Shown here piece after piece: positions 56,360-64,000 of a DNA stretch of 64,000 bases (positions within the stretch are counted from its first letter, which is position 1; every line of letters begins with the position of its first letter). The stretch covers positions 1 through 64,000 of the forward strand of contig NZ_PZKG01000002.1 in assembly GCF_003034985.1 (NCBI RefSeq), read 5' to 3'. This stretch comes from Cereibacter changlensis JA139. GTDB taxonomy: Bacteria; Pseudomonadota; Alphaproteobacteria; Rhodobacterales; Rhodobacteraceae. The position numbers and the translations under genes are program-made. The notes below the pieces were generated by a model. It did no database searches and was not told the origin of the DNA. It saw only the letters and a program-made list of their open reading frames with translations.

Positions 56360-56991
56360 ACGAGACCCCCGAGCGCAGCCTGTTCGAGGCCCCCGCGATG
56401 TCCGAGCAGGAGCGGATGGTCGAGGCAATCCTCTTCGCTTCCGCCGACCCGGTGACGGTGGCCGAGCTCGCCGCGCGGCTGCCGCACGGCTCCGACCCGG
56501 CCGAGGCGCTGGCGGCGTTGCGCCGGCGCTACGAGGGCCGCGGCGTGGCCTTGGTGCGGGTCGGTGACGCTTGGGCCTTCCGCACCGCGCCCGATCTCGG
56601 CCACCTGATGCGCAAGGAGACGGTGGAGCAACGCAAGCTGTCGCGCGCCGCCGTCGAGACGCTGGCCATCGTCGCCTATCACCAGCCGGTGACACGCGCC
56701 GAGATCGAAGAGATTCGGGGTGTCGCGGTGTCGCGCGGCACGGTAGATCAGCTGCTGGAACTGGAGTGGATTCGCTTCGGTCGCCGCCGCATGACGCCGG
56801 GTCGCCCGGTGACCTTCGTGGTGACCGAGCAGTTCCTCGACCATTTCGGGCTGGAATCGGCGCGTGACCTGCCGGGGCTGAAGGATCTGCGCGCGGCAGG
56901 GTTGCTCGACAACCGGCCGCTGCCCGGATCCGTCCGTCCGACGGAGGAGGACGAGCCGGTCACCGGCCAGAGCGAGCTTTTCGAGGATTAG
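56356..56991 (+). CDS. scpB: Segregation and condensation protein B
   Basis: Kleisin-binding winged-helix subunit of the condensin, 211 residues. Diagnostic segments are VEAILFASADPVTVAEL at the start and ALAIVAYHQPVTRAEIEEIRGV-like (TLAIVAYHQPVTRAEIEE). It ends with an acidic tail (TGQSELFED). In related genomes tatABC often follows, but here a small basic protein does. Confidence 0.93.
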   Translation: MNETPERSLFEAPAMSEQERMVEAILFASADPVTVAELAARLPHGSDPAEALAALRRRYEGRGVALVRVGDAWAFRTAPDLGHLMRKETVEQRKLSRAAVETLAIVAYHQPVTRAEIEEIRGVAVSRGTVDQLLELEWIRFGRRRMTPGRPVTFVVTEQFLDHFGLESARDLPGLKDLRAAGLLDNRPLPGSVRPTEEDEPVTGQSELFED

Positions 56992-57017
56992 GACTTTTTC
57001 GGGGATTGGGACTGGGC

Positions 57018-57203
57018 ATGAAACTGAGCAGCATCATCGGCAGGATTGCGGGGATCTTCGGCCGGAAGGCCAAGCCGGCCAAGAGCGTGGCGAAGAAGCC
57101 GCGCGAGCAGGCCACCGCCGAACGGTTGCAGGGCAACACCGCCCGCGAGGCCGCCAAGCGCGCCCGCAAGGCCGCCCGCGTCACCCGCCGCGTGGGCCGC
57201 TAA
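57018..57203 (+). CDS. Small basic protein of unknown function
   Basis: A 61-residue product with a short amphipathic or hydrophobic start (MKLSSIIGRIAGIFG) and a strongly basic, Ala-rich helical remainder (KAKPAKSVAKKPRE, AAKRARKAARVTRRVGR). No family recognised. It has no Tat-type hinge, so it is not TatA, the gene often found at this place. GGGATTGGGACTGGGC precedes the ATG. It could be a nucleic-acid- or membrane-binding peptide. Convergent with dcd. Confidence 0.6.
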   Translation: MKLSSIIGRIAGIFGRKAKPAKSVAKKPREQATAERLQGNTAREAAKRARKAARVTRRVGR

Positions 57204-57211
57204 TTCCGGGC

Positions 57212-57227
57212 GCTGATCCGGATCAGC
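57212..57227. repeat. GCTGATCCGGATCAGC palindrome between convergent genes
   Basis: A perfect 16-base palindrome overlapping the dcd stop codon, between the small basic gene and dcd. It may form a hairpin at both transcript ends; no T tract. Confidence 0.4.
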
Positions 57228-58308
57228 TGCGGCTGTCCACGCGGAAATGCTTGGACAGCTTCAGCCCCTGGCCCTGATAGTTCGACGCGATGCCCGCGCC
57301 ATAGAGCATGTCGGGCAGCACGCTCATCCGCTCGTAGACCAGCCGCCCGACCACCTGCCCGTGCTCCAGCACGAAGGGGGCCTCGTGGCAGCGCACCTCC
57401 AGCACCCCGCGCGATCCCGATCCGCCGGCGGCAGAATGGCCGAAGCCCGGATCGAAGAAGCCCGCGTAATGCACCCGGAACTCGCCCACCATCGCCAGAT
57501 AGGGGGCCATCTCGGCGGCGCAGTCCGGCGGGATGGTGACGGATTCGCGGCTGACGAGGATGTAGAAGGCGCCGGGATCGAGGATGATCCGGCCCTCGCT
57601 GGTCCGAACCTCCTCCCAGTAGTCCTGCGCGGCGTAATGGCCGATGCGGTCGAGGTCGATCACCCCGGTATGCGGCTTGGCCCTGTAGCCCACCAGATCG
57701 CCCTCCGAGGGCCGCAGGTCGACCGAGAAGCCCAGGCCTTCCGAGATCAGCGCCTCGCCCGAGACCAGCGGCTCCTTGCGGTGCAGCGCGTGCAGTTCGG
57801 CGTCGCTCAGCACCGCCTGTCCGGCGCGGAAGCGGATCTGGTTCAGCCGCATGCCGGGGCGCACCAGCACCGAGAAGCTGCGCGGGCAGACCTCGGCATA
57901 GAGCGGGCCGGCATAGCCTTCGGGGATCCGGTCGAACTCCACCCCGCCATCGGCGATGGTGCGCGTCAGGAGGTCCAGCCGCCCGGTGGAGGATTTGGCA
58001 TTGGCCACTGCGGTGATCCCCGGAGGCAGCGCCAGCGATTCCATTAGCGGGATGACATAGACGCAGCCCTTCTCCAGCACCGCCCCGGCGGAGAGGTCGA
58101 CGCGGTGCATCTCGAATTCGGCGATGCGCTCGGCGACCGAGCGGCCATGTCCCGCGAGGAAGGAGGCGCGGACGCGGTAGGCGACCCGGCCCAGCCGCAG
58201 GTCGAGGCTGGCGGGCTGGATCTGCTCGGCCAGCACCGGCGGCTCGGCCCGGATCACGCCGGCGTCGATCATCGACCGGAGGGTTTGCGATGCGAGCACG
58301 CCGGTCAT
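57223..58308 (-). CDS. dcd: 2'-Deoxycytidine 5'-triphosphate deaminase (long form)
   Basis: Deaminates dCTP to dUTP for thymidylate synthesis. At 361 residues it is about twice the length of E. coli Dcd: two dUTPase-like halves, each with the family motifs (QPASLDLRLG; ANAKSSTGRLDL; then GFFDPGFG and VRCHEAPFVLEHGQVVGRL). The long form is usual in alphaproteobacteria. It follows tRNA-Pro and its terminator, so it has its own promoter. Confidence 0.9.
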   Translation of the reverse strand: MTGVLASQTLRSMIDAGVIRAEPPVLAEQIQPASLDLRLGRVAYRVRASFLAGHGRSVAERIAEFEMHRVDLSAGAVLEKGCVYVIPLMESLALPPGITAVANAKSSTGRLDLLTRTIADGGVEFDRIPEGYAGPLYAEVCPRSFSVLVRPGMRLNQIRFRAGQAVLSDAELHALHRKEPLVSGEALISEGLGFSVDLRPSEGDLVGYRAKPHTGVIDLDRIGHYAAQDYWEEVRTSEGRIILDPGAFYILVSRESVTIPPDCAAEMAPYLAMVGEFRVHYAGFFDPGFGHSAAGGSGSRGVLEVRCHEAPFVLEHGQVVGRLVYERMSVLPDMLYGAGIASNYQGQGLKLSKHFRVDSRS

Positions 58309-58332
58309 GTCATTCCCCTTCGGTGAAAACGG

Positions 58333-58366
58333 AACGGCCCGCCCCTGTTGCCAAGGGCGGGCCGTT
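58333..58366 (-). terminator. Terminator after tRNA-Pro
   Basis: Arms AACGGCCCGCCC and GGGCGGGCCGTT form a 12-base-pair stem with a 10-base loop, followed on the minus strand by CCGTTTTC. It lies 6 bases past the tRNA 3' end. Confidence 0.8.
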
Positions 58367-58371
58367 TCGGT

Positions 58372-58449
58372 TGGTCGGGCCGGCGAGATTCGAACTCGCG
58401 GCCTTCCGCCCCCCAGACGGACGCGCTAACCAGGCTGCGCCACGGCCCG
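58372..58449 (-). tRNA. tRNA-Pro (anticodon GGG)
   Basis: Acceptor CGGGCCG pairs with CGGCCCG; discriminator A and an encoded CCA follow. The anticodon arm TCCGT-CTGGGGG-GCGGA gives GGG. The T arm contains GAGTTCGAATCTC. Followed by a strong terminator. Confidence 0.94.
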
Positions 58450-58511
58450 ACACGCGGGATACATAACGAGTTTACCGGCAGGGGCAAGCCGGAAAGCACA
58501 GCTTTTTCGCC

Positions 58512-59330
58512 TTACCTGCGCCCGCCGCGATGCGCCGAGGCCAGCCGGTCGCGCAGCTGCACCAGCCGCGCCTGCAACGGCAGCAGCGCCTCGCGCTTGC
58601 CTGCAAGGGCGGAAGGGGGCAGGGCCCGCAGCGCCGCCGGCAGCCAGAGGCCGGGAGCCTCCTCCGCCGCGTCTGGGTCGGAGGGCAGGGCCGGCTCCTG
58701 CGGCAGCTCCGCCTCCCCTGCGACCTCGTCCGATTCGTCCGGCGCGGGCGGGGCCACCTCTTCCGGCATCGATTCGGTGGGCTTCAGCTCCGCCTCGTCC
58801 TCCGGCTGCCAGTCGGCCTCCGCCTCCTGCTCTGCCTCTGGCACCCCAAGCGCCTCGGGTTGCCAGTCGGCCTGCGCTTCCTGCGGCAGGTCCTCCTCGG
58901 GCTCTGCAGCCGCCTCCGACGCAGGCGCGGCGGGGCGCGCCCTCGGCTCGGTCGGGGGCAGCGAGAAGGCCAGCACCTCGCCCATGCGCGGGTTTTCCTC
59001 CGGCTCCGCCTCGTTGACGAACTCCTCCGCGTCCTCGACCGGCTCGTAGCCGCGCGGCTCGATCGTGGTCAGGCCGGCGACATGGCGCACCCCCTGTTCG
59101 CGCAGGATCTTCTGCACGCCGCGGATGGTCATGCCCTCGTCATGCAGCAGCCGCTTGATCCCGGCGAGCAGGGCGATATCGGCGGGCCGGTAGTAGCGGC
59201 GGCCGCCGGCGCGTTTCACCGGGCGGATCTGCGGGAAGCGGCTTTCCCAGAAGCGCAGCACATGCGCCGGGGTTTCGAGAACCTCGGCGACCTCGCTGAT
59301 CGTGCGAAAGGCGTCTGCAGATTTTTCCAT
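58512..59330 (-). CDS. MerR-family regulator with long acidic tail
   Basis: A 272-residue protein whose first about 75 residues are a MerR winged helix ([44 protein letters not shown]). The rest is a Glu/Ala/Pro-rich, probably disordered segment with a duplicated ADWQPE motif, ending in a basic, helical stretch. No metal- or drug-binding domain is present. It lies 11 bases downstream of ihfA, the usual neighbour in alphaproteobacteria, and is likely co-transcribed with it. Confidence 0.85.
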   Translation of the reverse strand: MEKSADAFRTISEVAEVLETPAHVLRFWESRFPQIRPVKRAGGRRYYRPADIALLAGIKRLLHDEGMTIRGVQKILREQGVRHVAGLTTIEPRGYEPVEDAEEFVNEAEPEENPRMGEVLAFSLPPTEPRARPAAPASEAAAEPEEDLPQEAQADWQPEALGVPEAEQEAEADWQPEDEAELKPTESMPEEVAPPAPDESDEVAGEAELPQEPALPSDPDAAEEAPGLWLPAALRALPPSALAGKREALLPLQARLVQLRDRLASAHRGGRR

Positions 59331-59341
59331 GCGGGGCCCGA

Positions 59342-59644
59342 TCAGCGTTTCGCGCCGGCGGCCACGCGATCCTTCATCAGATGCGACGGGCGGAAGGTCA
59401 GCACGCGGCGCGGGCTGATCGGCACCTCGTCGCCGGTCTTGGGGTTGCGCCCGACCCGCGCCGACTTGTCGCGCACCGAGAAGGTGCCGAAGGACGAGAT
59501 CTTCACCGTCTCGCCGGAGGCCAGTACATCGGACAAATGTTGCAGAACAGATTCAACCAATTGCGCGGATTCATTGCGCGACAGGCCGACCTCGCGAAAC
59601 ACGGCCTCGCTCAGATCCATGCGCGTGAGAGTCTTTTCGCTCAT
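59342..59644 (-). CDS. ihfA: Integration host factor subunit alpha
   Basis: A 100-residue nucleoid protein that bends DNA as a heterodimer with IhfB. It begins [20 protein letters not shown], with the DNA-binding beta-arm [13 protein letters not shown] and Pro at the arm tip. The start at 59644 matches the family N-terminus; the upstream in-frame ATG at 59704 adds an unrelated 20 residues. Sits between fabH and merR. Confidence 0.94.
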   Translation of the reverse strand: MSEKTLTRMDLSEAVFREVGLSRNESAQLVESVLQHLSDVLASGETVKISSFGTFSVRDKSARVGRNPKTGDEVPISPRRVLTFRPSHLMKDRVAAGAKR

Positions 59645-59752
59645 TCCATCCCCCGGGTTGATTTGGGGCAGGATGAGCCGTTTGATTTTCCGAGTCAATA
59701 TCAACGGCTTGGAAGGGCAGGTTGATGCGCGTTTACCAGCGCAAATGAGCCC

Positions 59753-60724
59753 TCACCAGCGCAGGACGACCGAACCCCAGGCCAGACCGCCGCCGATCGC
59801 CTCGGTCACCAGCAGATCGCCGCGCTTGATCTGGCCGCGGGCCTTGCCCACCGACAGCGCCAGCGGGATCGAGGCGGCCGAGGTGTTGCCATGGTCCTGC
59901 ACCGTCAGCACCACCCGCTCCATCGGCACCTGCATGCGCTGCGCCGTGGCGCTGATGATGCGCAGATTGGCCTGATGCGGCACGATCCAGTCGACATCGG
60001 CGCTGCAGAGCCCGGCCTTGTCCAGCGCGAGATGCGCGGTTTCCGCCAGCTTTTCAACGGCATGACGGAAGACCTCCTTGCCCTGCATCCGCAGGTATCC
60101 GGTGGTCCCGGTCGAGGAGCCGCCGTCGACGTAGAGGAGTTCGCGGTAGCGCCCGTCGGAATGCAGGTCGGTCGAGAGGATGCCGCGGTCGGAGGGTTTG
60201 CCCTCGCCCTCGGCGGCCTCGAGGATCAGCGCGCCGGCGCCGTCGCCGAACAGCACGCAGGTGGTGCGGTCGGTCCAGTCCATCAGCCGGCTGAAGGTCT
60301 CGGCCCCGATCACCATCACGCGCTTCGCCTGACCCGAACGGATCAGCGCATCGGCATTGGCCAACGCGAAGACGAAACCGGCGCAGACCGCCTGCACGTC
60401 ATAGGCAAAGCCGCGGGTCATGCCGATGGCGGCCTGCACCATTGTGGCGGCGGAGGGGAAGGTGAGGTCGGCGGTGGAGGTGGCGAGGATGATGGCGTCC
60501 AGATCGTCGGCCACCAGCCCCGCGTCATCCAGCGCGGCGCGGGCGGCGCGGGTGGCGAGGTCGGAGGTGGTCTGGCCCTCGGCCACGAAATGCCGCCGCT
60601 CGATCCCGGACCGGGTGCGGATCCACTCGTCGGTCGTGTCGATCCGCTCTTCGAGTTCCGAGTTCGGCACGATGCGTTCGGGCAGGTAATGCCCGACGCC
60701 CATCATCACGGCGCGCGTTGTCAT
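59753..60724 (-). CDS. fabH: 3-oxoacyl-ACP synthase III
   Basis: Starts fatty acid synthesis by condensing acetyl-CoA with malonyl-ACP. The 323-residue protein has the catalytic Cys in VQAVCAGFVFAL, His in WIVPHQANLRI and Asn in DHGNTSAASIP. Its start codon overlaps the end of plsX by one base. Part of rpmF-plsX-fabH-ihfA. Confidence 0.95.
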   Translation of the reverse strand: MTTRAVMMGVGHYLPERIVPNSELEERIDTTDEWIRTRSGIERRHFVAEGQTTSDLATRAARAALDDAGLVADDLDAIILATSTADLTFPSAATMVQAAIGMTRGFAYDVQAVCAGFVFALANADALIRSGQAKRVMVIGAETFSRLMDWTDRTTCVLFGDGAGALILEAAEGEGKPSDRGILSTDLHSDGRYRELLYVDGGSSTGTTGYLRMQGKEVFRHAVEKLAETAHLALDKAGLCSADVDWIVPHQANLRIISATAQRMQVPMERVVLTVQDHGNTSAASIPLALSVGKARGQIKRGDLLVTEAIGGGLAWGSVVLRW

Positions 60725-61842
60725 TATTTGATACCGTTGCCTGAATTGCTTGGGGCGCTGTCGTCCCGAGGGGCATCCTGCCCCGCGCGGCCAGCCGATG
60801 CAACCCGTGCCGCCAGCCGGTCGTTGAAGCCCGACTGCGCCAGCTGGAAGGCCAGCTTGATCGCCGCCGACACGCCGGTGGCGTCGGCCGAGCCGTGCGA
60901 TTTCACCACGGTGCCGTTCAGCCCGAGGAAGACGCCGCCGTTCACCCGGCGCGGATCTATCCGTTTCTGCAGTCTTTTCAGCGAGCCGAGCGCCAGCACC
61001 GCCGCCATCTTCGACAGCACGTTGGCCCCGAAGGCCTCGCGCAGGAAGTCGGAGATCAGCTTGGCCGTGCCCTCGCCGGTCTTCAGGGCGATGTTGCCGG
61101 TGAAGCCGTCGGTCACGATCACGTCACAGCGATTGCCGGGGATGTCGCCGCCCTCGATGAAGCCGACATACTCGTAGCCGCCCGCCGCGGCATGGGCCGC
61201 GATCAGGTCGTTGGCCAGCTTCAACTCGGCGCTGCCCTTGTGATCCTCGGTGCCGACGTTCAGCAGACCGACGCGCGGACGGTCGAGGTTCAGACCATTG
61301 CGCGCATAGGAGGCGCCCATGGTGGCGTATTGCAGGAAGTCGCCGGCATCCGCCTTGATGTCGGCGCCGACGTCCAGCATCACGTTGAAACCGCCGGGAT
61401 TGCGCGAGGGCCAGAGGCAGGCGATGGCCGGACGGTTGACGCCGGGCAGCTTGCGCAGCCGGATCATCGACACCGCCATCAGCGCGCCGGTATTGCCGCA
61501 GGACACGGCGACCGTGGCCTCGCCCTTCTTCACGCTCTCGATGCAGGACCACATCGAGGTGCCCTCGCCATGGCGCATGATCTGGCTCGGCTTGTCGTGC
61601 ATGGTGACGACGCGGGGGGCGTGGCGCAGCTCGCAGCGATCGGCGAGGACCTTGCGCTTGCCGATCAGGCCGCGCAGCTCCGCCTCGTCGCCATGCAGGA
61701 TGAACCCGATGTCCGGGTTCTTTTCCGCAGACTGAACCAGACCGGCAACCACTGCCGCCGGCCCGCGATCGCCGCCCATCGCATCGACGGAGATGACGAT
61801 GCGCCCCTCGCCCTTGACCGGAGTGATGTTTCCGTTCGACAT
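60724..61842 (-). CDS. plsX: Phosphate acyltransferase PlsX
   Basis: Makes acyl-phosphate from acyl-ACP for phospholipid synthesis. The 372-residue protein has ISVDAMGGDRGPAAVV at the N-terminus, VSCGNTGALM and GLLNVGTEDHKG, all typical. A C-terminal extension rich in Ala/Arg/Asp is not conserved. Follows rpmF in the usual order. Confidence 0.95.
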   Translation of the reverse strand: MSNGNITPVKGEGRIVISVDAMGGDRGPAAVVAGLVQSAEKNPDIGFILHGDEAELRGLIGKRKVLADRCELRHAPRVVTMHDKPSQIMRHGEGTSMWSCIESVKKGEATVAVSCGNTGALMAVSMIRLRKLPGVNRPAIACLWPSRNPGGFNVMLDVGADIKADAGDFLQYATMGASYARNGLNLDRPRVGLLNVGTEDHKGSAELKLANDLIAAHAAAGGYEYVGFIEGGDIPGNRCDVIVTDGFTGNIALKTGEGTAKLISDFLREAFGANVLSKMAAVLALGSLKRLQKRIDPRRVNGGVFLGLNGTVVKSHGSADATGVSAAIKLAFQLAQSGFNDRLAARVASAGRAGQDAPRDDSAPSNSGNGIK

Positions 61843-61868
61843 GGCGCTTCCGGGGCGAACGGCGCGGC

Positions 61869-62075
61869 TTACGCCGCGTCCTCGTCCAGATCGGTCTCGG
61901 TCGTCATCGCGACGACTTCGCGTGCGTCATAGTGACCGCAGGCGCCGCAGACGTGGTGCGGGCGCTTGAGCTCGCCGCAGTTGGAGCATTCGGCGGGGTT
62001 AGAAGCCACGAGAGCGTCATGGGCCCGGCGCATGTTGCGCTTGGATTTGGTGACTCGGTTCTGAGGGACAGCCAT
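61869..62075 (-). CDS. rpmF: 50S ribosomal protein L32
   Basis: A 68-residue ribosomal protein beginning [20 protein letters not shown], with paired cysteines CSNC and CGAC that form a zinc ribbon (C+ form). First of the rpmF-plsX-fabH lipid/ribosome operon; a DUF177 gene lies upstream, as in most bacteria. Confidence 0.97.
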   Translation of the reverse strand: MAVPQNRVTKSKRNMRRAHDALVASNPAECSNCGELKRPHHVCGACGHYDAREVVAMTTETDLDEDAA

Positions 62076-62247
62076 GTCTCAACCTTGGGTTACTGAGGGG
62101 CAAGCCCCTGATTTTCCTTTGGGATCTGGCCATTGCCCAAACGGCAGGGCGCGTCGGATCCACGCTTTGAACGAGGCGCGGAACATAGTGGGATTCTGGC
62201 GCGGCGCAAGCCCCTTTCGTATCCCCGCGGCTCCCCGCCACGCCCGG

Positions 62248-62844
62248 TCAGGCATCGCCGCCCGAACCGCCCTCGCTGCTCTCGCCGGTCAGCTTGCCCT
62301 TCAGCGCCGCGAGACCGGCGAAGGGCCGCAGGTCCTCGTCGCGCAGCGGGGCCGCGCCGGGAGGGGCCACCGCCACCTCGCCGAGCTCCGCCCCCGGCGC
62401 GCGCGGGTAGAGCGGCAGCGCCAGCGCCAGCGCCTCCACCGCGACCGCGCCGGCGTCGATCACTTCGGGCAGCTGTTCCGAACTGTCGTCCTCCGGCATC
62501 TCCACCTCGTCGCCCTCGGGGGCGGCGTAATCGGCGAGGTAGCGGCGGATCACCGGCTCGTCGATCCGGGTGGTCACCGGCGCGAGGCTGACGCTGCAGG
62601 GCTGCACCACGGTGGCGACCAGCCGCGCCTCCAGCACGTAGTCATGCTTGCCGGAGGCGCGGATCTCGCCCTTGAAATGCATTCCGCGCACCTCGGAGAT
62701 GCCGAGCAGCGCCGCCACCAGCGCCTGGGCCGGCTTGTCGGGGGCGATGTCGAAATGCGTGGGCTTGCGCGCGGGCAGGGCCGACACGCGGAACGGCCGG
62801 GAAACCGGCAGGTCTTCGCTGGATGCGTGCATCGGATCAGTCAT
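62248..62844 (-). CDS. DUF177 (YceD) family protein
   Basis: A 198-residue protein of the YceD family, linked in other bacteria to 23S rRNA processing. Its position upstream of rpmF is the classical one. The core EARLVATVVQPCSVSLAPVTTRIDEPVIRRY contains the conserved Cys, and an acidic segment MPEDDSSEQLPEVID follows. The start at 62844 is preceded by GGAAAG. Upstream is the divergent bamE. Confidence 0.85.
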   Translation of the reverse strand: MTDPMHASSEDLPVSRPFRVSALPARKPTHFDIAPDKPAQALVAALLGISEVRGMHFKGEIRASGKHDYVLEARLVATVVQPCSVSLAPVTTRIDEPVIRRYLADYAAPEGDEVEMPEDDSSEQLPEVIDAGAVAVEALALALPLYPRAPGAELGEVAVAPPGAAPLRDEDLRPFAGLAALKGKLTGESSEGGSGGDA

Positions 62845-63076
62845 GGCGATGTTTCTTTCGGAATTCGGGATATTGGCGGCGCAGCTCCTCCCCGTGACGG
62901 GGCGCGGAGCCGGTCGGGCGGCGTGCTGGTCGGCTCTCGCCGCTTGCAGCGGGCCTGCCACGCGTTCCTTTCTTGAACCCGGGGCTGACCTTCTGTAAGC
63001 CGGAGACAAAGCCGGGACGGGCTGTTGCGTCAGGGTTGGGGATACGGGGCTTCGGCCCCCAAGGCAAGAGGTCGGT

Positions 63077-63598
63077 ATGGGCGGGGCAGGCGGGTTCAAG
63101 ACGGTTGCGCTGGTCCGCAGCGCGGGGTTCAGGGCGGTTGCGCGGCGCGGCCTGCGGCAGGCGGCGCTGGGGCTCTGCCTCGTCGCGGTGGTGGCCTGCG
63201 CGCCGGTCTACCGCAACCACGGCTACGCGCCGGAGGATACCGCGCTGGCCCAGATCACCGTCGGCAAGGACACCCGCGACACCGTGGCCGAGATCGTCGG
63301 CCGCCCCTCCGCCGCGGGCCTCCTGAACGACGAGGGCTGGTACTATGTCCAGAGCCGCTACCGCCACTTCGGCGCGCGCCGCCCGGAGGAGATCGAGCGG
63401 CAGGTGGTGGCGATCAGCTTCACCCCGAACGGCACCGTCGAGAATGTCGAGCGCTTCGGGCTGGAACAGGGCAAGGTCGTGCCGCTGTCCCGCCGCGTCA
63501 CCGAGAGCAACATCAAGGGCGTCAGCCTGATCGGCCAACTGCTCGGCAACATCGGCCAGTTCCGCGCCGACCAGTTCATCCCGCAGGAAGAGCGCTGA
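63077..63598 (+). CDS. bamE: Outer membrane assembly lipoprotein BamE (SmpA/OmlA)
   Basis: A 173-residue lipoprotein of the beta-barrel assembly complex. A basic N-terminus and hydrophobic segment end in the lipobox VVACAP (about residue 42). The SmpA/OmlA domain follows with ITVGKDTRDTVAEIVGRPS and WYYVQSRYRHFG. The leader before the lipobox is longer than usual. A later start, for instance past the first basic run, is possible but no internal ATG exists. Confidence 0.86.
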   Translation: MGGAGGFKTVALVRSAGFRAVARRGLRQAALGLCLVAVVACAPVYRNHGYAPEDTALAQITVGKDTRDTVAEIVGRPSAAGLLNDEGWYYVQSRYRHFGARRPEEIERQVVAISFTPNGTVENVERFGLEQGKVVPLSRRVTESNIKGVSLIGQLLGNIGQFRADQFIPQEER

Positions 63599-63603
63599 AA
63601 CCC

Positions 63604-63633
63604 GCCCGGTCGCCGGAGATCCGGCGGCCGGGC
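63604..63633. terminator. Strong hairpin between convergent bamE and msrB
   Basis: GCCCGGTCGCCGG pairs with CCGGCGGCCGGGC through 13 base pairs (one G-T) around an AGAT loop. It lies 5 bases past the bamE stop and just before the msrB stop on the other strand, so it may end both transcripts. No T tract. Confidence 0.6.
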
Positions 63634-63641
63634 AGGGAGCC

Positions 63642-64000
63642 TCAGGCCTTCGGCTCGAAGGTCATCGCCACCCCGTTCATGCAGTAGCGCAGCCCGGTCG
63701 GCTGCGGCCCGTCCGGGAAGACATGGCCCAGATGCGACTCGCAGGTGGCGCAATGCACCTCGGTGCGGCGCATGAAGAACTTGCGGTCCTCGCTGGTCTC
63801 CACCGCCTGTTCGTCGATCGGGGCCCAGAAGCTGGGCCAGCCGGTGCCGCTCTCGAACTTCTGCGCCTGATCGAACAGCGCCGCGCCGCAGCCCACGCAA
63901 TGGAAGACGCCCGGCTCCTTGGGGAAGTTGTCATGCGAGCCGGCGCGTTCGGTGCCGTGCTGGCGGGCCACCTTGTAGGCCTCCGGCGAGAGCTGGGCGC
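63642..64000 (-). CDS. msrB: Peptide-methionine (R)-S-oxide reductase (5' end beyond window)
   Basis: Reduces methionine-R-sulfoxide in proteins. The visible 119 residues include zinc cysteines VGCG-type CVGCG and [12 protein letters not shown], the segment [11 protein letters not shown] and the catalytic Cys in [13 protein letters not shown]. The reading frame continues through [13 protein letters not shown] to the window end, so the start lies outside. No frameshift is seen. Confidence 0.93.
   Translation of the reverse strand, partial: AQLSPEAYKVARQHGTERAGSHDNFPKEPGVFHCVGCGAALFDQAQKFESGTGWPSFWAPIDEQAVETSEDRKFFMRRTEVHCATCESHLGHVFPDGPQPTGLRYCMNGVAMTFEPKA

Overview
The window reads as a chromosomal segment of a high-G+C alphaproteobacterium of the Rhodobacteraceae (Rhodobacterales) type. 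The evidence is the very high third-position G+C, the alphaproteobacterial gene neighbourhoods (rpmF-plsX-fabH-ihfA-merR; yicC-gmk; purL-GNAT-bolA-grxD; argS-SPOR-nagZ-scpA-scpB), a gene-transfer-agent style endolysin/holin pair, and an RTX-plus-Hint protein of the kind common in this family. Assignment below family level is not possible from sequence reading alone.

Layout. 1-1.8 kb: dsbB, a zinc metallopeptidase and tRNA-Leu(CAA). 1.75-4.2 kb: a gene-poor stretch around one unrecognised membrane-anchored protein with a Gly/Lys tail. 4.2-7.7 kb: MFS exporter and aldo-keto reductase divergent from a LysR regulator, with a dehydrogenase gene remnant. 7.8-11.9 kb: tRNA-Thr(TGT), sodC, lhgO, then an AT-rich gap before the RTX/Hint protein. 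11.9-21.7 kb: a probable nitrogen/methylamine-type catabolic region: mocA-like nucleotidyltransferase coupled to a dimethylglycine/sarcosine dehydrogenase-like flavoprotein, a small Cys-rich secreted protein, a complete Liv-type ABC importer (livKGFHM) and a GlxA/GbdR-type AraC regulator. 21.9-28.2 kb: type II DAHP synthase, a PAS protein, yicC-gmk-gamma carbonic anhydrase, a four-copy BIME-like palindrome cluster and an ABC-F ATPase. 28.4-33.7 kb: an outer-membrane barrel, a candidate Cys-codon leader peptide in front of cysS, cimA, a methyltransferase and a phytoene-synthase-fold protein. 33.8-39.6 kb: two MFS exporters, alkA, an esterase, an HNH protein and dusA. 39.7-43.1 kb: grxD, bolA, a GNAT and purL. 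43.3-48.0 kb: LysR regulator divergent from the fused indolepyruvate ferredoxin oxidoreductase. 48.1-57.2 kb: murI, argC, ccmE, GTA-type endolysin and holin, argS, SPOR protein, nagZ, scpA, scpB and a small basic protein. 57.2-64 kb: dcd, tRNA-Pro(GGG), merR, ihfA, fabH, plsX, rpmF, a DUF177 protein, bamE and the start-truncated msrB.

Most of the window is core housekeeping arranged in tight operons with ATGA/GTGA overlaps. The most interesting signals are regulatory. A 13-codon, apparently leaderless ORF with three Cys codons lies directly upstream of cysS and is followed by an element that can pair with the cysS ribosome-binding region. A perfect hairpin occludes the ribosome-binding site of the GTA-type endolysin. 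A cluster of alternating-orientation palindromes lies in the gap before the ABC-F gene. Clear dyad operators lie in front of the dimethylglycine-dehydrogenase-like gene and between the LysR gene and the indolepyruvate oxidoreductase. I see no CRISPR array, no complete insertion sequence and no prophage structural module.
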